A stretch of DNA of 64,000 bases from Amycolatopsis acididurans (GTDB lineage: Bacteria > Actinomycetota > Actinomycetes > Mycobacteriales > Pseudonocardiaceae), in assembly GCF_012328925.1 (NCBI RefSeq), contig NZ_JAAXLS010000018.1, positions 1 to 64,000 of the forward strand. Direction: 5' to 3'. The position numbers and the translations under genes are program-made. Below the pieces are notes generated by a model. The model was not told the DNA's origin. It saw only the letters and a program-made list of their open reading frames with translations, and did not search any database. Shown in pieces: positions 1 through 7,755 of this stretch; within the stretch, counting starts at the first letter, position 1; each line of letters opens with the position of its first letter.

Positions 1-77
1 GGTCTACCCGTCCGCACCGGCAACAAATCCTCGATCAACGCCCACTGCTCATCCGACAACAACCGAAACCGCGACAC
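1..77 (-). CDS. IS5-family transposase, N-terminal fragment
   Basis: From a GTG at 77 the minus strand encodes VSRFRLLSDEQWALIEDLLP and a few further residues before the window ends. The LSDEQWALIEDLLP motif is the usual N-terminal signature of IS5-group DDE transposases, just before the DUF4096-type helix-turn-helix. The frame is open further upstream to a TTG at 104 and on to the element end, so the true start is uncertain. Only about 25 residues are visible and the catalytic DDE residues lie outside the window. Confidence 0.7.
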   Translation of the reverse strand, partial: MSRFRLLSDEQWALIEDLLPVRTGR

Positions 78-124
78 GACAGCAGCATCCCAGCCGACAA
101 CCAAGATCTTTGTCAGACACGCCC
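1..124 (-). mobile_element. right end of an IS5-family insertion sequence
   Basis: The left edge of the window lies inside an insertion sequence whose transposase reads leftwards out of the window. The proposed outer end is the GGGC read from position 124 on the minus strand. This is where the dienelactone hydrolase frame (113-652) stops matching its family and runs into two foreign codons and a stop. A CTAG tetramer at 124-127 sits on the junction and may be the target site. The other end of the element is outside the window, so the terminal repeat and target duplication cannot be checked here. Confidence 0.7.
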
Positions 125-652
125 TAGCAGCGGGCAGGACAGCTGCGGCGCCAGCCCGAGAATCGGCTTCATCGAGGCAGGCATGCCGGCGGGCGGCTCG
201 TTGACCACGAACGCGCCGTAGCAGTCCACCGCCGCGTCGATCTGGAGGCTGCACGCGGACAGGAACGTCTGCCTGCCGCCGGAGCAGTACCCGATCACGC
301 CGATCTTGCCGTTGGCCCCGTCCAGCGCGTCGAGGTACTTCGCCGCGCCGTCGACGTCACCGACCAGCCGCTCGTCCGGCACCCCGCCCGCGGCACGCAC
401 GGCCGCGGCGGCGTCGTCGGGATCGGCACCCGGCGCCTCACGCGAGTACAGGTTCGGGCACAGGGCGTTGTAGCCGTTGACCGCGAATTTGCGCACGATC
501 TCCTTGGTCGCCGCGTCGTAGCCGGGCATGTGGTGGATGACGACCACCCCCGCATGTGGCCGTTCGTCCAGCGGCCTCGCCAGATAAGCCTCGATTTGAT
601 CCCCACCGTGGCCGGAGATCGTGATCGTCTCGGCCCGCATCGCATCGATCAT
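113..652 (-). pseudogene. dienelactone hydrolase family gene truncated by IS insertion
   Basis: The frame encodes an alpha/beta-hydrolase of the dienelactone hydrolase family. It starts with MIDAMRAETITI, has the oxyanion/substrate segment VVVIHHMPG near residue 45, and carries the Cys nucleophile motif GYCSGG near residue 125. It breaks off after PILGLAPQLSCPLLG near residue 177, and the last codons before the stop come from the IS end. Full-length members have about 230-250 residues, with the catalytic Asp and His in the missing part, so this copy should be inactive. The ATG at 652 is preferred because AAGGTGG lies just upstream; an ATG at 640 matches the usual family start. An intact paralogue lies at 41515-42213. 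Confidence 0.75.
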
Positions 653-855
653 GCGAGCCACCTTAGGACAGCGGTGCTCGCGCTGTCGCGAATCCGGCAA
701 GGGGCGACAAAGGACTCGGCCCCGCCGGGCTCGACGAGGCCGAGGAAGTCTGGAACTCGCGGACCGTGATTGTGACCACGTTCGGTGCCGCAACAGTCGT
801 TCGACGGGTTTCTCCGGCGTCCCGGGTCACGGTGACATCCGCGGACCCGCCTTGG

Positions 856-984
856 TCACTTTTCCTGCTCGGAGCCCTTCTCCGGCTCCTCAGCAGTGTC
901 GCTGAGCAGACGTTCGAGGTCGAACTCCTCGGTCAGGGCAGCGAAGATCGGAGTGTTCTCCAACTCCTGCTGTTTGACGCTCAT
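856..984 (-). CDS. small acidic hypothetical protein, 42 aa
   Basis: An ATG at 984 is preceded by a very strong ribosome site (GAGGAGGAG, 5 nt away). It opens a 42-residue frame starting MSVKQQELENTPIFAALTEE and ending in a Glu/Lys-rich tail. A longer frame that begins at 1068 is arginine-rich and lacks such a site, so the short form is preferred. There is no signal peptide, membrane segment or cysteine. I do not recognise the family. It lies upstream of the truncated hydrolase on the same strand and divergent from the DUF3040 gene. A leader or precursor peptide is possible, but no core-peptide motif or modifying enzyme is nearby. Confidence 0.5.
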   Translation of the reverse strand: MSVKQQELENTPIFAALTEEFDLERLLSDTAEEPEKGSEQEK

Positions 985-1202
985 TCTTCTCCTCCTCACC
1001 CGCACGCGCACTCTTCGTACGGTCCGTTCTCGCAGGTCAAGCGCCCATCCCTCGCTCTTTTGTCCCACAAGAGTGTTAACCGCAGGTTATGTTACCTACT
1101 CACAGTGAGCAACTGCCTCGCAACCGAAAAAAGTTCACACGGATCACTGTCATGACAACCGCCACCTTCCGGGCCCATAATGAAAAAGAGGCGGTGCGGG
1201 CG

Positions 1203-1487
1203 ATGGCACTTCATGGCGAAGAGCAGCGGCGACTGTCCGAGATCGAACGACAGCTCGCCGAGGAGAATCCGCGCTTGGCTCAGCGGCTCGCTGAGTTGCG
1301 GCCAATGCGCATTCCCGGTGTCGTGCTGGCCGTGCTGGGCGCCCTCTGCTCGATGGTCGCGGGTTTGTTCATCCTCGTCGCCGGCGCCCAGACCCAGCAG
1401 GTCTTCCTGATGATCCTCGGCACGGCGCTCTCCTGTGCCGTGCCGACGGCGATTTCGTGGCGGCTCTGGCTGCACCGGCTGCGCTAG
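1203..1487 (+). CDS. DUF3040 membrane protein
   Basis: The product starts MALHGEEQRRLSEIERQLAEE, the typical opening of actinobacterial DUF3040 proteins: an amphipathic helix followed by two membrane segments. The segments are near residues 37-60 (IPGVVLAVLGALCSMVAGLF) and 64-85. It is 94 residues long, close to the family norm of about 90-130. The frame is open upstream to 1089, with another ATG at 1152. The start at 1203 is chosen by family alignment, with a GAGG about 11 nt upstream. The family is membrane-associated and of unknown function. It converges on the DUF6328 gene with a 16-nt gap. Confidence 0.8.
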   Translation: MALHGEEQRRLSEIERQLAEENPRLAQRLAELRPMRIPGVVLAVLGALCSMVAGLFILVAGAQTQQVFLMILGTALSCAVPTAISWRLWLHRLR

Positions 1488-1503
1488 CCCGTCCGGGTTA
1501 AGC

Positions 1504-1962
1504 CTAGGACCGGGCGAGCACCCGCGGGACGAAGAACCAGAGGGCAGCGAACAGCAGCCCCACGAAACCGCCCACGAAACCCATCGCGACCGGCCCGTAG
1601 ACCACCTTGGCGATCAGGGCCACCACGTCGGTGACCGCCGCCGCGAGACAGATGAGACCGGCGAGGACGGCGCGGTTTCCCGCACTCAGGATCTCCTCCC
1701 GCCGCCGCCCGCGGAACAGGATCCGGTGCCACGCCGCGGGGGCCGCCAGCAGCGCCGTCGCGGACGCGGCCAGCACGACCGCGGCGAGGTGCATTCCCTT
1801 CTCGAACCCGCTCGCCTGGCGGAACTGGGCGGTGAACACGACCGACAGCAGGAAACCGAAGAGGATCTGCACGCCCGCCTGCGCCACGCGCAGCTCCGAG
1901 AGCAGCTCGTTCACATTGCGGGTGAGCCGCTGGTTCGGCGTCTCCTCGTCGGTTCGGGCCAC
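1504..1962 (-). CDS. DUF6328 family four-helix membrane protein
   Basis: A 152-residue protein with the conserved N-terminal stretch NELLSELRVAQAGVQILFGF that marks the DUF6328 family. Four hydrophobic segments follow (about residues 30-50, 60-80, 96-117 and 122-145). A basic loop (RILFRGRRREE) lies between the second and third. The function of the family is unknown. The gene begins about 55 bp from the end of the lacI gene and is read in the same direction. A rhamnose-type operator (2008-2019) lies in that gap, so read-through or partial control by the LacI protein is possible but unproven. Confidence 0.75.
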   Translation of the reverse strand: MARTDEETPNQRLTRNVNELLSELRVAQAGVQILFGFLLSVVFTAQFRQASGFEKGMHLAAVVLAASATALLAAPAAWHRILFRGRRREEILSAGNRAVLAGLICLAAAVTDVVALIAKVVYGPVAMGFVGGFVGLLFAALWFFVPRVLARS

Positions 1963-2007
1963 TCGATCAGATTACGAGCAGCAGACCACGACGGCAGCGC
2001 TTCACCT

Positions 2008-2019
2008 TGAAACGTTTTA
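2008..2019. promoter_or_regulatory. LacI-type operator-like palindrome at the 3' end of lacI
   Basis: TGAAACGTTTTA matches 11 of 12 bases of the palindrome TGAAACGTTTCA found between lacI and rhaI. It overlaps the lacI stop codon and lies about 46 bp upstream of the DUF6328 start. It could be an auxiliary operator for looping, or an operator for the downstream gene. Confidence 0.45.
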
Positions 2020-3018
2020 CCGCGAAACCCGCGTCGAATCGCGGACCACGAGCTCCGGGGCGAACACGACTTCCTGATGTTCGAACGGTTCGTCCGATTC
2101 CGTGGTCTCCGCGATCAGCAGCTCCGCGGCGGTCCTGCCGAGCCGCTTGGCGGGCTGCCGCACCGAGGTCAGCGGTACCGCGGCCGCGCCGGCGAACTCG
2201 ATGTCGTCGTAGCCGACGATCGCCATCTCCGCCGGGACCCGCACGCCCGCGCCGACCATCGCCTGCAACACGCCCAGCGCGAGCAGGTCGTTGGCGCAGA
2301 ACACCGCCGTCGGCCGCGGGCTCATCCCGAGCAGGCGGGCACCCGCGTCACGTCCGGAGGCCACGTCCAAGGCGGCCGTCTCCAGTACCGACAGGTGGGC
2401 GCCGGAGCCCTCCAGCGCCGCCCGCACACCGCGTTCGCGTTCGCGGCACTGGGTCAGGATCGCGGGTCCGTTGACGAACGCGATGCGCTCGTGCCCGGTC
2501 TCCAGCAGGTGCCTGGCCGCGAGCGAACCGCCGGCGACGTCGTCCACGGACACCGAACTCGCCTCGACGGCGGGGACCTTGCGGTCGACGAACACGTACG
2601 GGATACCGCTGCGGCGGAACGTCTCCAGCGCCTCGCCGGTGGTGTCGACCGGGCTCAGCAGGACGCCGCGCACCCGCTGCTGGGCCAGCATCGACAGGTA
2701 CGAGGCCTCCAGGTCGACGCGCTGGCCGCTGTTGCAGGTGATCACGTTGAGGCCCTCGTTGTGTGCGGCCTCCTCGGCACCGCGGGCGACGTCGACGAAG
2801 AAGGGGTTGGCGAGGTCGAGCACGAGCAGCGCCATGATCCGGCTGCGGCCCGCACGAAGCTGCCGCGCCGACTCGTCGCGCACATAGCCCAGTTCCTCGA
2901 TCACCGACAGCACGCGCGAACGCGTCGCCGCCGAGACCACCTGCGGACGATTGACCACATTGGACACGGTGCCGATGGAAACCCCGGCTCGCCGCGCCAC
3001 ATCCTTGATGCCGACCAT
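2017..3018 (-). CDS. LacI-family regulator of the rhamnose locus
   Basis: A 333-residue LacI/GalR repressor. The N-terminal helix-turn-helix is at residues 3-25 (IKDVARRAGVSIGTVSNVVN) and the hinge helix near 48-56. A periplasmic-binding-protein-like effector domain fills the rest, with the landmarks NPFFVDVARGAEEAA and AIVGYDDIEFA. The ATG at 3018 is chosen because AAGGGGG lies 5 nt upstream and it aligns with the family start; the frame extends upstream to 3045. It is divergent from rhaI, and the palindrome TGAAACGTTTCA lies between them, so control of the rhamnose genes and of itself is likely. L-rhamnose or a phosphorylated intermediate is the presumed effector. The name is withheld because rhamnose regulators of several families share symbols. 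Confidence 0.85.
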   Translation of the reverse strand: MVGIKDVARRAGVSIGTVSNVVNRPQVVSAATRSRVLSVIEELGYVRDESARQLRAGRSRIMALLVLDLANPFFVDVARGAEEAAHNEGLNVITCNSGQRVDLEASYLSMLAQQRVRGVLLSPVDTTGEALETFRRSGIPYVFVDRKVPAVEASSVSVDDVAGGSLAARHLLETGHERIAFVNGPAILTQCRERERGVRAALEGSGAHLSVLETAALDVASGRDAGARLLGMSPRPTAVFCANDLLALGVLQAMVGAGVRVPAEMAIVGYDDIEFAGAAAVPLTSVRQPAKRLGRTAAELLIAETTESDEPFEHQEVVFAPELVVRDSTRVSR

Positions 3019-3026
3019 TGGCCCCC

Positions 3027-3072
3027 TTGCTCTGACCAGACTCACAGCCTACCATGCGGATGAAACGTTTCA
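3027..3072 (+). promoter_or_regulatory. divergent rhaI/lacI promoters with central operator
   Basis: For rhaI, TTGCTC (3027-3032), a 17-bp spacer and TACCAT (3050-3055) form a good promoter. The perfect palindrome TGAAACGTTTCA (3061-3072) falls at the expected start of transcription. On the other strand, TTGAAA embedded in the same palindrome, a 16-bp spacer and TAGGCT (3046-3051, reversed) form a lacI promoter. One operator could therefore block both promoters, which fits LacI-type control and autoregulation. Confidence 0.65.
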
Positions 3073-3110
3073 AGTTCCACGAAACAGCATCTCGACGGGG
3101 AGACACAGTC

Positions 3111-4277
3111 ATGGGCGCGCACATCGCGATCAAGCAACGACTGCTCGCGCAGCAGATCGAAACCCCCTCGTGGGCCTACGGCAACTCCGGCACGCGATTC
3201 AAGGTCTTCGCCCAGCCGGGGGTGCCGAGAACGGTCGAGGAGAAGATCGACGACGCCGCGCAGGTGCACGCCCATACCGGCATCGCTCCCAGCGTCGCGT
3301 TGCACATCCCGTGGGACAAGGTCGAGGACTACGGCAAGCTCGCCAAGTACGCCGAATCCGCCGGCATCCGGCTCGGCACCATCAACGCCAACGTCTTCCA
3401 GGACGACGACTACAAGCTCGGTAGCGTGACCAACCCCGATCCGCGCGTCCGCCGCAAGGCGCTGGACCACCTGCTGGAATGCGTCGACATCATGGACGCC
3501 ACCGGTTCGCGCGATCTGAAGCTGTGGTTTTCCGACGGCACCAACTACCCCGGCCAGGACGACATCCGCGAGCGCCAGGACCGGCTCGCCGAGGCGCTGG
3601 ACGCGGTGTACGCGCGCCTGGGCGCGAACCAGCGGATGCTGTTGGAGTACAAGCTTTTCGAGCCCGCGTTCTACACCACCGACGTGCCGGACTGGGGTAC
3701 CGCGTACGCGCATTGCCTGCGCCTGGGCGAGAAGGCGAAGGTGTGTGTGGACACCGGGCACCACGCGCCCGGGACGAACATCGAGTTCATCGTCGCGTTC
3801 CTGTTGCGCGAAGGCAAACTCGGCGCCTTCGACTTCAACTCGCGGTTCTACGCCGACGACGACCTCATGGTCGGTGCCGCGGATCCGTTCCAGCTGTTCC
3901 GGATCATGTACGAAGTCGTGCGCGGCGGCGGGTACGAACGGGAGGCGGGCATCGCCTTCATGCTCGACCAGTGCCACAACATCGAGGCGAAGATCCCCGG
4001 TCAGATCCGCTCGGTGTGCAACGTCCAGGAGGCCACCGCGAAGGCGCTGCTCGTGGACCGGGAGGCGCTGGCCGAGGCGCAGCTTTCCGGTGACGTGATC
4101 GCGGCGAACGACGTGTTCATGGACGCGTACTCGACCGATGTCCGGCCGATTCTCGCCGAGCTGCGCGAGGAGATGGGCATCGATCCCGATCCGGTGGCCG
4201 CGTATCGCCGGTCGGGCTATCAGGACCGCATCAACGCCGAACGAGTCGGCGGGAACCAGGCTGGATGGGGAGCATGA
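3111..4277 (+). CDS. rhaI: L-rhamnose isomerase
   Basis: A 388-residue protein of the RhaI type of L-rhamnose isomerase (xylose-isomerase-like TIM barrel), distinct from enteric RhaA. It interconverts L-rhamnose and L-rhamnulose using divalent metal. The expected ligand segments are present: LLEYKLFEP near residue 178, VDTGHHAPG near 212 and FDFNSRFY near 240. The start at 3111 has GGGGAGA about 9 nt upstream; the frame is open to 3054 but that part crosses the operator. It is the first gene of the operon and its stop overlaps the next start (ATGA). The fused aldolase and kinase downstream make rhamnose the natural substrate. Confidence 0.9.
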   Translation: MGAHIAIKQRLLAQQIETPSWAYGNSGTRFKVFAQPGVPRTVEEKIDDAAQVHAHTGIAPSVALHIPWDKVEDYGKLAKYAESAGIRLGTINANVFQDDDYKLGSVTNPDPRVRRKALDHLLECVDIMDATGSRDLKLWFSDGTNYPGQDDIRERQDRLAEALDAVYARLGANQRMLLEYKLFEPAFYTTDVPDWGTAYAHCLRLGEKAKVCVDTGHHAPGTNIEFIVAFLLREGKLGAFDFNSRFYADDDLMVGAADPFQLFRIMYEVVRGGGYEREAGIAFMLDQCHNIEAKIPGQIRSVCNVQEATAKALLVDREALAEAQLSGDVIAANDVFMDAYSTDVRPILAELREEMGIDPDPVAAYRRSGYQDRINAERVGGNQAGWGA

Positions 4278-6292
4278 GCACTGTCGAGGACCTGATCGCA
4301 CGGTCGAACCGGCTGGGGGCTGATCCGGCGAACACCAACTACGCGGGCGGCAACACCTCCGCGAAGGGCAGCGACACCGACCCGGTCACCGGCGAGCCCG
4401 TGGAGCTGTTGTGGGTCAAGGGATCCGGCGGCGACCTCGGTACGCTCACCGAGGCCGGGCTCGCGGTGCTGCGGCTCGACCGGCTGCGCGCGCTGGTCGA
4501 GGTGTACCCCGGTGTCGAGCGCGAGGACGAGATGGTCGCCGCGTTCGACTACTGCCTGCACGGCAAGGGCGGCGCGGCGCCGTCCATCGACACCGCGATG
4601 CACGGACTCGTCGACGCCGCACACGTGGACCATCTGCACCCCGATTCGGGAATCGCGCTGGCCACGGCGGCCGACGGGCAGAAGCTGACCGAGCAGTGCT
4701 TCGGCGATCGCGTGGTGTGGGTGCCGTGGCGGCGGCCGGGATTCCAGCTCGGCCTGGACATCGCCGAGATCAAGGCGCAGAACCCGCGGGCGATCGGCTG
4801 CATTCTGGGCGGGCACGGCATCACCGCCTGGGGCTGGACCTCCGACGAGGCCGAGGCGCATTCGCTGGAGATCATCCACACCGCGGCGCGGTTCCTGGAG
4901 GAGCACGGCCGCGCCGAACCGTTCGGGCCGGTCGTGCACGAACCGCTGCCCGAGGCCGAACGCCGGGAGCGCGCGGCCGCGCTGGCACCGGTGATCCGCG
5001 GGCTCGCATCCACCGACCGCAGGCAGCTCGGGCACTTCACCGACTCCGAGGTCGTGCTGGACTTCCTGTCCCGCGCGGAACATCCGCGGCTGGCCGCGCT
5101 CGGCACGTCCTGCCCGGACCACTTCCTGCGCACGAAGGTCCGGCCGCTGGTGCTGGACCTGCCGCCGACCGCGCCGCTGGACGACGCGATCGAGCGGCTG
5201 AAGGAACTGCACGAGCAATACCGCGAGGACTACCGCGCCTACTACGAGCGGCACGCGTCGCCCGGCAGCCCCGCCATGCGCGGTGCCGATCCGGCGATCG
5301 TGCTCGTGCCCGGCGTCGGCATGTTCTCCTTCGGCGCGGACGCACAGACCGCGCGGGTGGCGGGCGAGTTCTACGTCAACGCGATCAACGTGATGCGCGG
5401 CGCGGAGTCGGTCTCGGCGTACTCACCGATCGACGAGAGCGAGAAGTTCCGCATCGAGTACTGGGCGCTGGAGGAGGCGAAACTGCAGCGGCGCCCCAAG
5501 CCGAAACCGCTGGCCACGCGGGTCGCGCTGGTGACCGGTGCCGCATCGGGCATCGGCAGGGCGATCGCGCGGCGGCTCGCGGCCGAGGGTGCCTGCGTGG
5601 TGGTCGCGGACCTCACCAAGGCCGACGAGGTGGCCGGGGAACTCGGCGGCCGCGACAAGGCGATTTCGGTGGTCGCGGACGTCACCGACGAGGACGGCAT
5701 CGCCGCCGCGTTCAAGGCCGCCGCGCTCGCGTTCGGCGGGGTGGACCTGGTGGTGAACAACGCCGGTCTCTCGATTTCCAAGCCACTGCTGGAAACCACG
5801 GCGCGGGACTGGGATCTGCAGCACGACGTGATGGCGCGCGGCTCGTTCCTGGTGTCGCGCGAGGCCGCGCGGACGATGATCGCGCAGGGCTTCGGCGGTG
5901 ACATCGTCTACATCGCCAGCAAGAACTCGGTTTTCGCGGGCCCCAACAACATCGCCTACAGCGCGACAAAAGCCGACCAGGCGCATCAGGTCCGGCTGCT
6001 GGCCGCCGAACTCGGCGAGTACGGAATCCGCGTCAACGGCGTCAATCCCGACGGTGTGGTGCGGGGTTCGGGCATCTTCGCCGGCGGCTGGGGCGCGCAG
6101 CGGGCCGCCGTGTACGGCGTGAAGGAGGAGGAGCTGGGCGCCTTCTACGCGCAACGCACCCTGCTCAAGCGTGAGGTACTGCCCGAACACGTCGCGAACG
6201 CGGTGTTCGTGCTGACCGGCGGCGAGCTGTCCCACACCACCGGTCTGCACGTGCCCGTGGATGCCGGGGTCGCGGCCGCGTTCCTGCGATGA
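4274..6292 (+). CDS. bifunctional rhamnulose-1-phosphate aldolase / short-chain dehydrogenase
   Basis: A 672-residue fusion. Residues about 1-350 are a class II aldolase domain with zinc-binding histidines in HVDHLHPD (near 117) and GGHGI (near 180). Residues about 415-670 are a short-chain dehydrogenase with the NAD motif VTGAASGIGRA, the NNAG segment and the YSATK active site near 561. The family (often called RhaD/RhaE fusion or RhaEW) splits rhamnulose-1-phosphate into dihydroxyacetone phosphate and L-lactaldehyde. It then oxidises the aldehyde to lactate or reduces it, depending on conditions. The start overlaps the rhaI stop, and its own stop overlaps the kinase start, so translation is coupled. 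Confidence 0.9.
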   Translation: MSTVEDLIARSNRLGADPANTNYAGGNTSAKGSDTDPVTGEPVELLWVKGSGGDLGTLTEAGLAVLRLDRLRALVEVYPGVEREDEMVAAFDYCLHGKGGAAPSIDTAMHGLVDAAHVDHLHPDSGIALATAADGQKLTEQCFGDRVVWVPWRRPGFQLGLDIAEIKAQNPRAIGCILGGHGITAWGWTSDEAEAHSLEIIHTAARFLEEHGRAEPFGPVVHEPLPEAERRERAAALAPVIRGLASTDRRQLGHFTDSEVVLDFLSRAEHPRLAALGTSCPDHFLRTKVRPLVLDLPPTAPLDDAIERLKELHEQYREDYRAYYERHASPGSPAMRGADPAIVLVPGVGMFSFGADAQTARVAGEFYVNAINVMRGAESVSAYSPIDESEKFRIEYWALEEAKLQRRPKPKPLATRVALVTGAASGIGRAIARRLAAEGACVVVADLTKADEVAGELGGRDKAISVVADVTDEDGIAAAFKAAALAFGGVDLVVNNAGLSISKPLLETTARDWDLQHDVMARGSFLVSREAARTMIAQGFGGDIVYIASKNSVFAGPNNIAYSATKADQAHQVRLLAAELGEYGIRVNGVNPDGVVRGSGIFAGGWGAQRAAVYGVKEEELGAFYAQRTLLKREVLPEHVANAVFVLTGGELSHTTGLHVPVDAGVAAAFLR

Positions 6293-7632
6293 GCGCCTTC
6301 GCCGCCGTCGACCTCGGCGCGTCGAGCGGCCGGGTGATGGTCGGGGACTTCACGCGCGGGATCGAGCTGACCGAGGCGCACCGGTTCGACAACCGGCCGG
6401 TGCGCGTCGGCGGCGTCCTGTACTGGGACATACTCGCTTTGTACCGAGGAGTTCTCGACGGGCTGCGCAAGGCGGGGCCGGTGGACGGCATCGGTATCGA
6501 CACCTGGGGCGTCGACTACGGGCTGCTCGACGCGGACGGCATGCTGCTGGGCAATCCCGTGCACTATCGCGATACCCGCACCGAGCCGGCGATCGACGAG
6601 GTGCTGGCCAGGATTCCGCCCGAGCGGCTCTACGCCGAGACCGGTATCCAGTTCCTCCCGTTCAACACGGTGTTCCAGCTCGCGGCCGAATCCAGGACGC
6701 GGCTTGCGGAACGCCTGCTGCTGATTCCGGACCTGCTGTCGTACTGGCTGACCGGCGTCGCGGGCACGGAGGTGACGAACGCGTCCACCACCGCGCTGCT
6801 CGATCCGCGCACCCGAACCTGGTCCGCAGAGGTCGCGAAGCGGGCCGTGGTCGACACGAACCTGTTCCCGCCACTGCGAAAACCCGGCGATCCCGCCGGA
6901 ACCTACGACGGAACCCCGGTGTACGCGGTCGGTTCGCACGACACCGCGTCCGCCGTCGCCGGGGTGCCCGCGACGAGCGAGAACTTCGCCTACATCTCCT
7001 CGGGAACCTGGTCGCTGGTCGGTCTGGAACTGCCGGAACCCGTACTGACGGAGGAAAGCCGCGCGGCCAACTTCACCAACGAACTCGGTGTGGACGGCAC
7101 GGTCCGCTACCTGCGCAATGTGACCGGGCTGTGGCTGTTGCAGGAATGCCAACGGGTATGGGAAATCCCCGACACCGAAAGGCTGCTCGACGAGGCCGCC
7201 GCGCTGCCGCGCCGGTCGGTGATCGAGGCCAACGATCCGCGGTTTCTTCCACCCGGTGACATGCCCGGGCGGATCGCCGCCGCCTGCGCCGAAACCGGTC
7301 AGCCGGTCCCGCGAACGCCGGGCGAGTTCACGCGGTGCGTGCTCGACAGTCTCGCCGAGGCCTACCGGCGCACGCTCGAGGACGCGATGCGGCTTTCCGG
7401 TAAACGAGTCGAGGTGGTGCACGTGGTCGGTGGCGGCGCGCGCAACGAATTGTTGTGCCAGCTGACCGCCGACGCGTGCGGACTGTCCGTAATCGCCGGA
7501 CCGGTCGAAGCCACGGCCCTGGGTAACCTGCTTGTCCAGGCCAGGGCGCACGGAGCGGTCCGCGGGGACCTGGCAGCCATGCGAGATCTGCTCGCGCACA
7601 GTCAGCGCCCACACGTGTACCGGCCGCAGTGA
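6289..7632 (+). CDS. rhaB: L-rhamnulokinase
   Basis: A 447-residue FGGY-family sugar kinase that phosphorylates L-rhamnulose at O-1. The N-terminal phosphate loop is DLGASSGR (8-15), followed by the substrate segment GIDTWGVDYGLL near 67. The GSHDTASA motif near 216 carries the catalytic Asp, and the C-terminal adenosine motif GGGARNELLCQLTAD is near 380. Its length is close to that of other actinobacterial and enteric RhaB proteins. The start overlaps the preceding stop by 4 nt (ATGA). Its stop codon lies inside the operator palindrome at 7630-7641, and a separate promoter follows for the transporter. Confidence 0.92.
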   Translation: MSAFAAVDLGASSGRVMVGDFTRGIELTEAHRFDNRPVRVGGVLYWDILALYRGVLDGLRKAGPVDGIGIDTWGVDYGLLDADGMLLGNPVHYRDTRTEPAIDEVLARIPPERLYAETGIQFLPFNTVFQLAAESRTRLAERLLLIPDLLSYWLTGVAGTEVTNASTTALLDPRTRTWSAEVAKRAVVDTNLFPPLRKPGDPAGTYDGTPVYAVGSHDTASAVAGVPATSENFAYISSGTWSLVGLELPEPVLTEESRAANFTNELGVDGTVRYLRNVTGLWLLQECQRVWEIPDTERLLDEAAALPRRSVIEANDPRFLPPGDMPGRIAAACAETGQPVPRTPGEFTRCVLDSLAEAYRRTLEDAMRLSGKRVEVVHVVGGGARNELLCQLTADACGLSVIAGPVEATALGNLLVQARAHGAVRGDLAAMRDLLAHSQRPHVYRPQ

Positions 7633-7641
7633 AACGATTCA
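7630..7641. promoter_or_regulatory. LacI-type operator upstream of the transporter promoter
   Basis: TGAAACGATTCA differs by one central base from the lacI/rhaI palindrome and overlaps the rhaB stop codon. It lies 77 bp upstream of a second, weaker copy (7707-7718), so the two sites flank the transporter promoter. Confidence 0.6.
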
Positions 7642-7670
7642 TTTTTGTCTTAAAAGCTGTCCATCAAGGG

Positions 7671-7718
7671 TTGAACGAGTCTCTGACCTTGGCTATCCTC
7701 CGGTATTAATACGTTTCA
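7671..7718 (+). promoter_or_regulatory. internal promoter and operator for the transporter/rhamnosidase genes
   Basis: TTGAAC (7671-7676), a 17-bp spacer and TATCCT (7694-7699) form a plausible promoter. TAATACGTTTCA (7707-7718), a degenerate half-conserved copy of the LacI palindrome, lies at the expected transcription start. The arrangement resembles that at rhaI, so this second unit is probably under the same repressor. Confidence 0.5.
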
Positions 7719-7755
7719 AAATGTGACCCACGTCAACGGAGACTCGGAGGTTCGC

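Noticed and set aside
663..830. Short minus-strand frame (55 aa, Ser/Thr-rich, GTG start) downstream of the 42-aa peptide, considered as a second small gene or modified-peptide precursor.
   Set aside because: No ribosome site precedes it, codon bias is modest, and there are no cysteines or modifying enzymes nearby.
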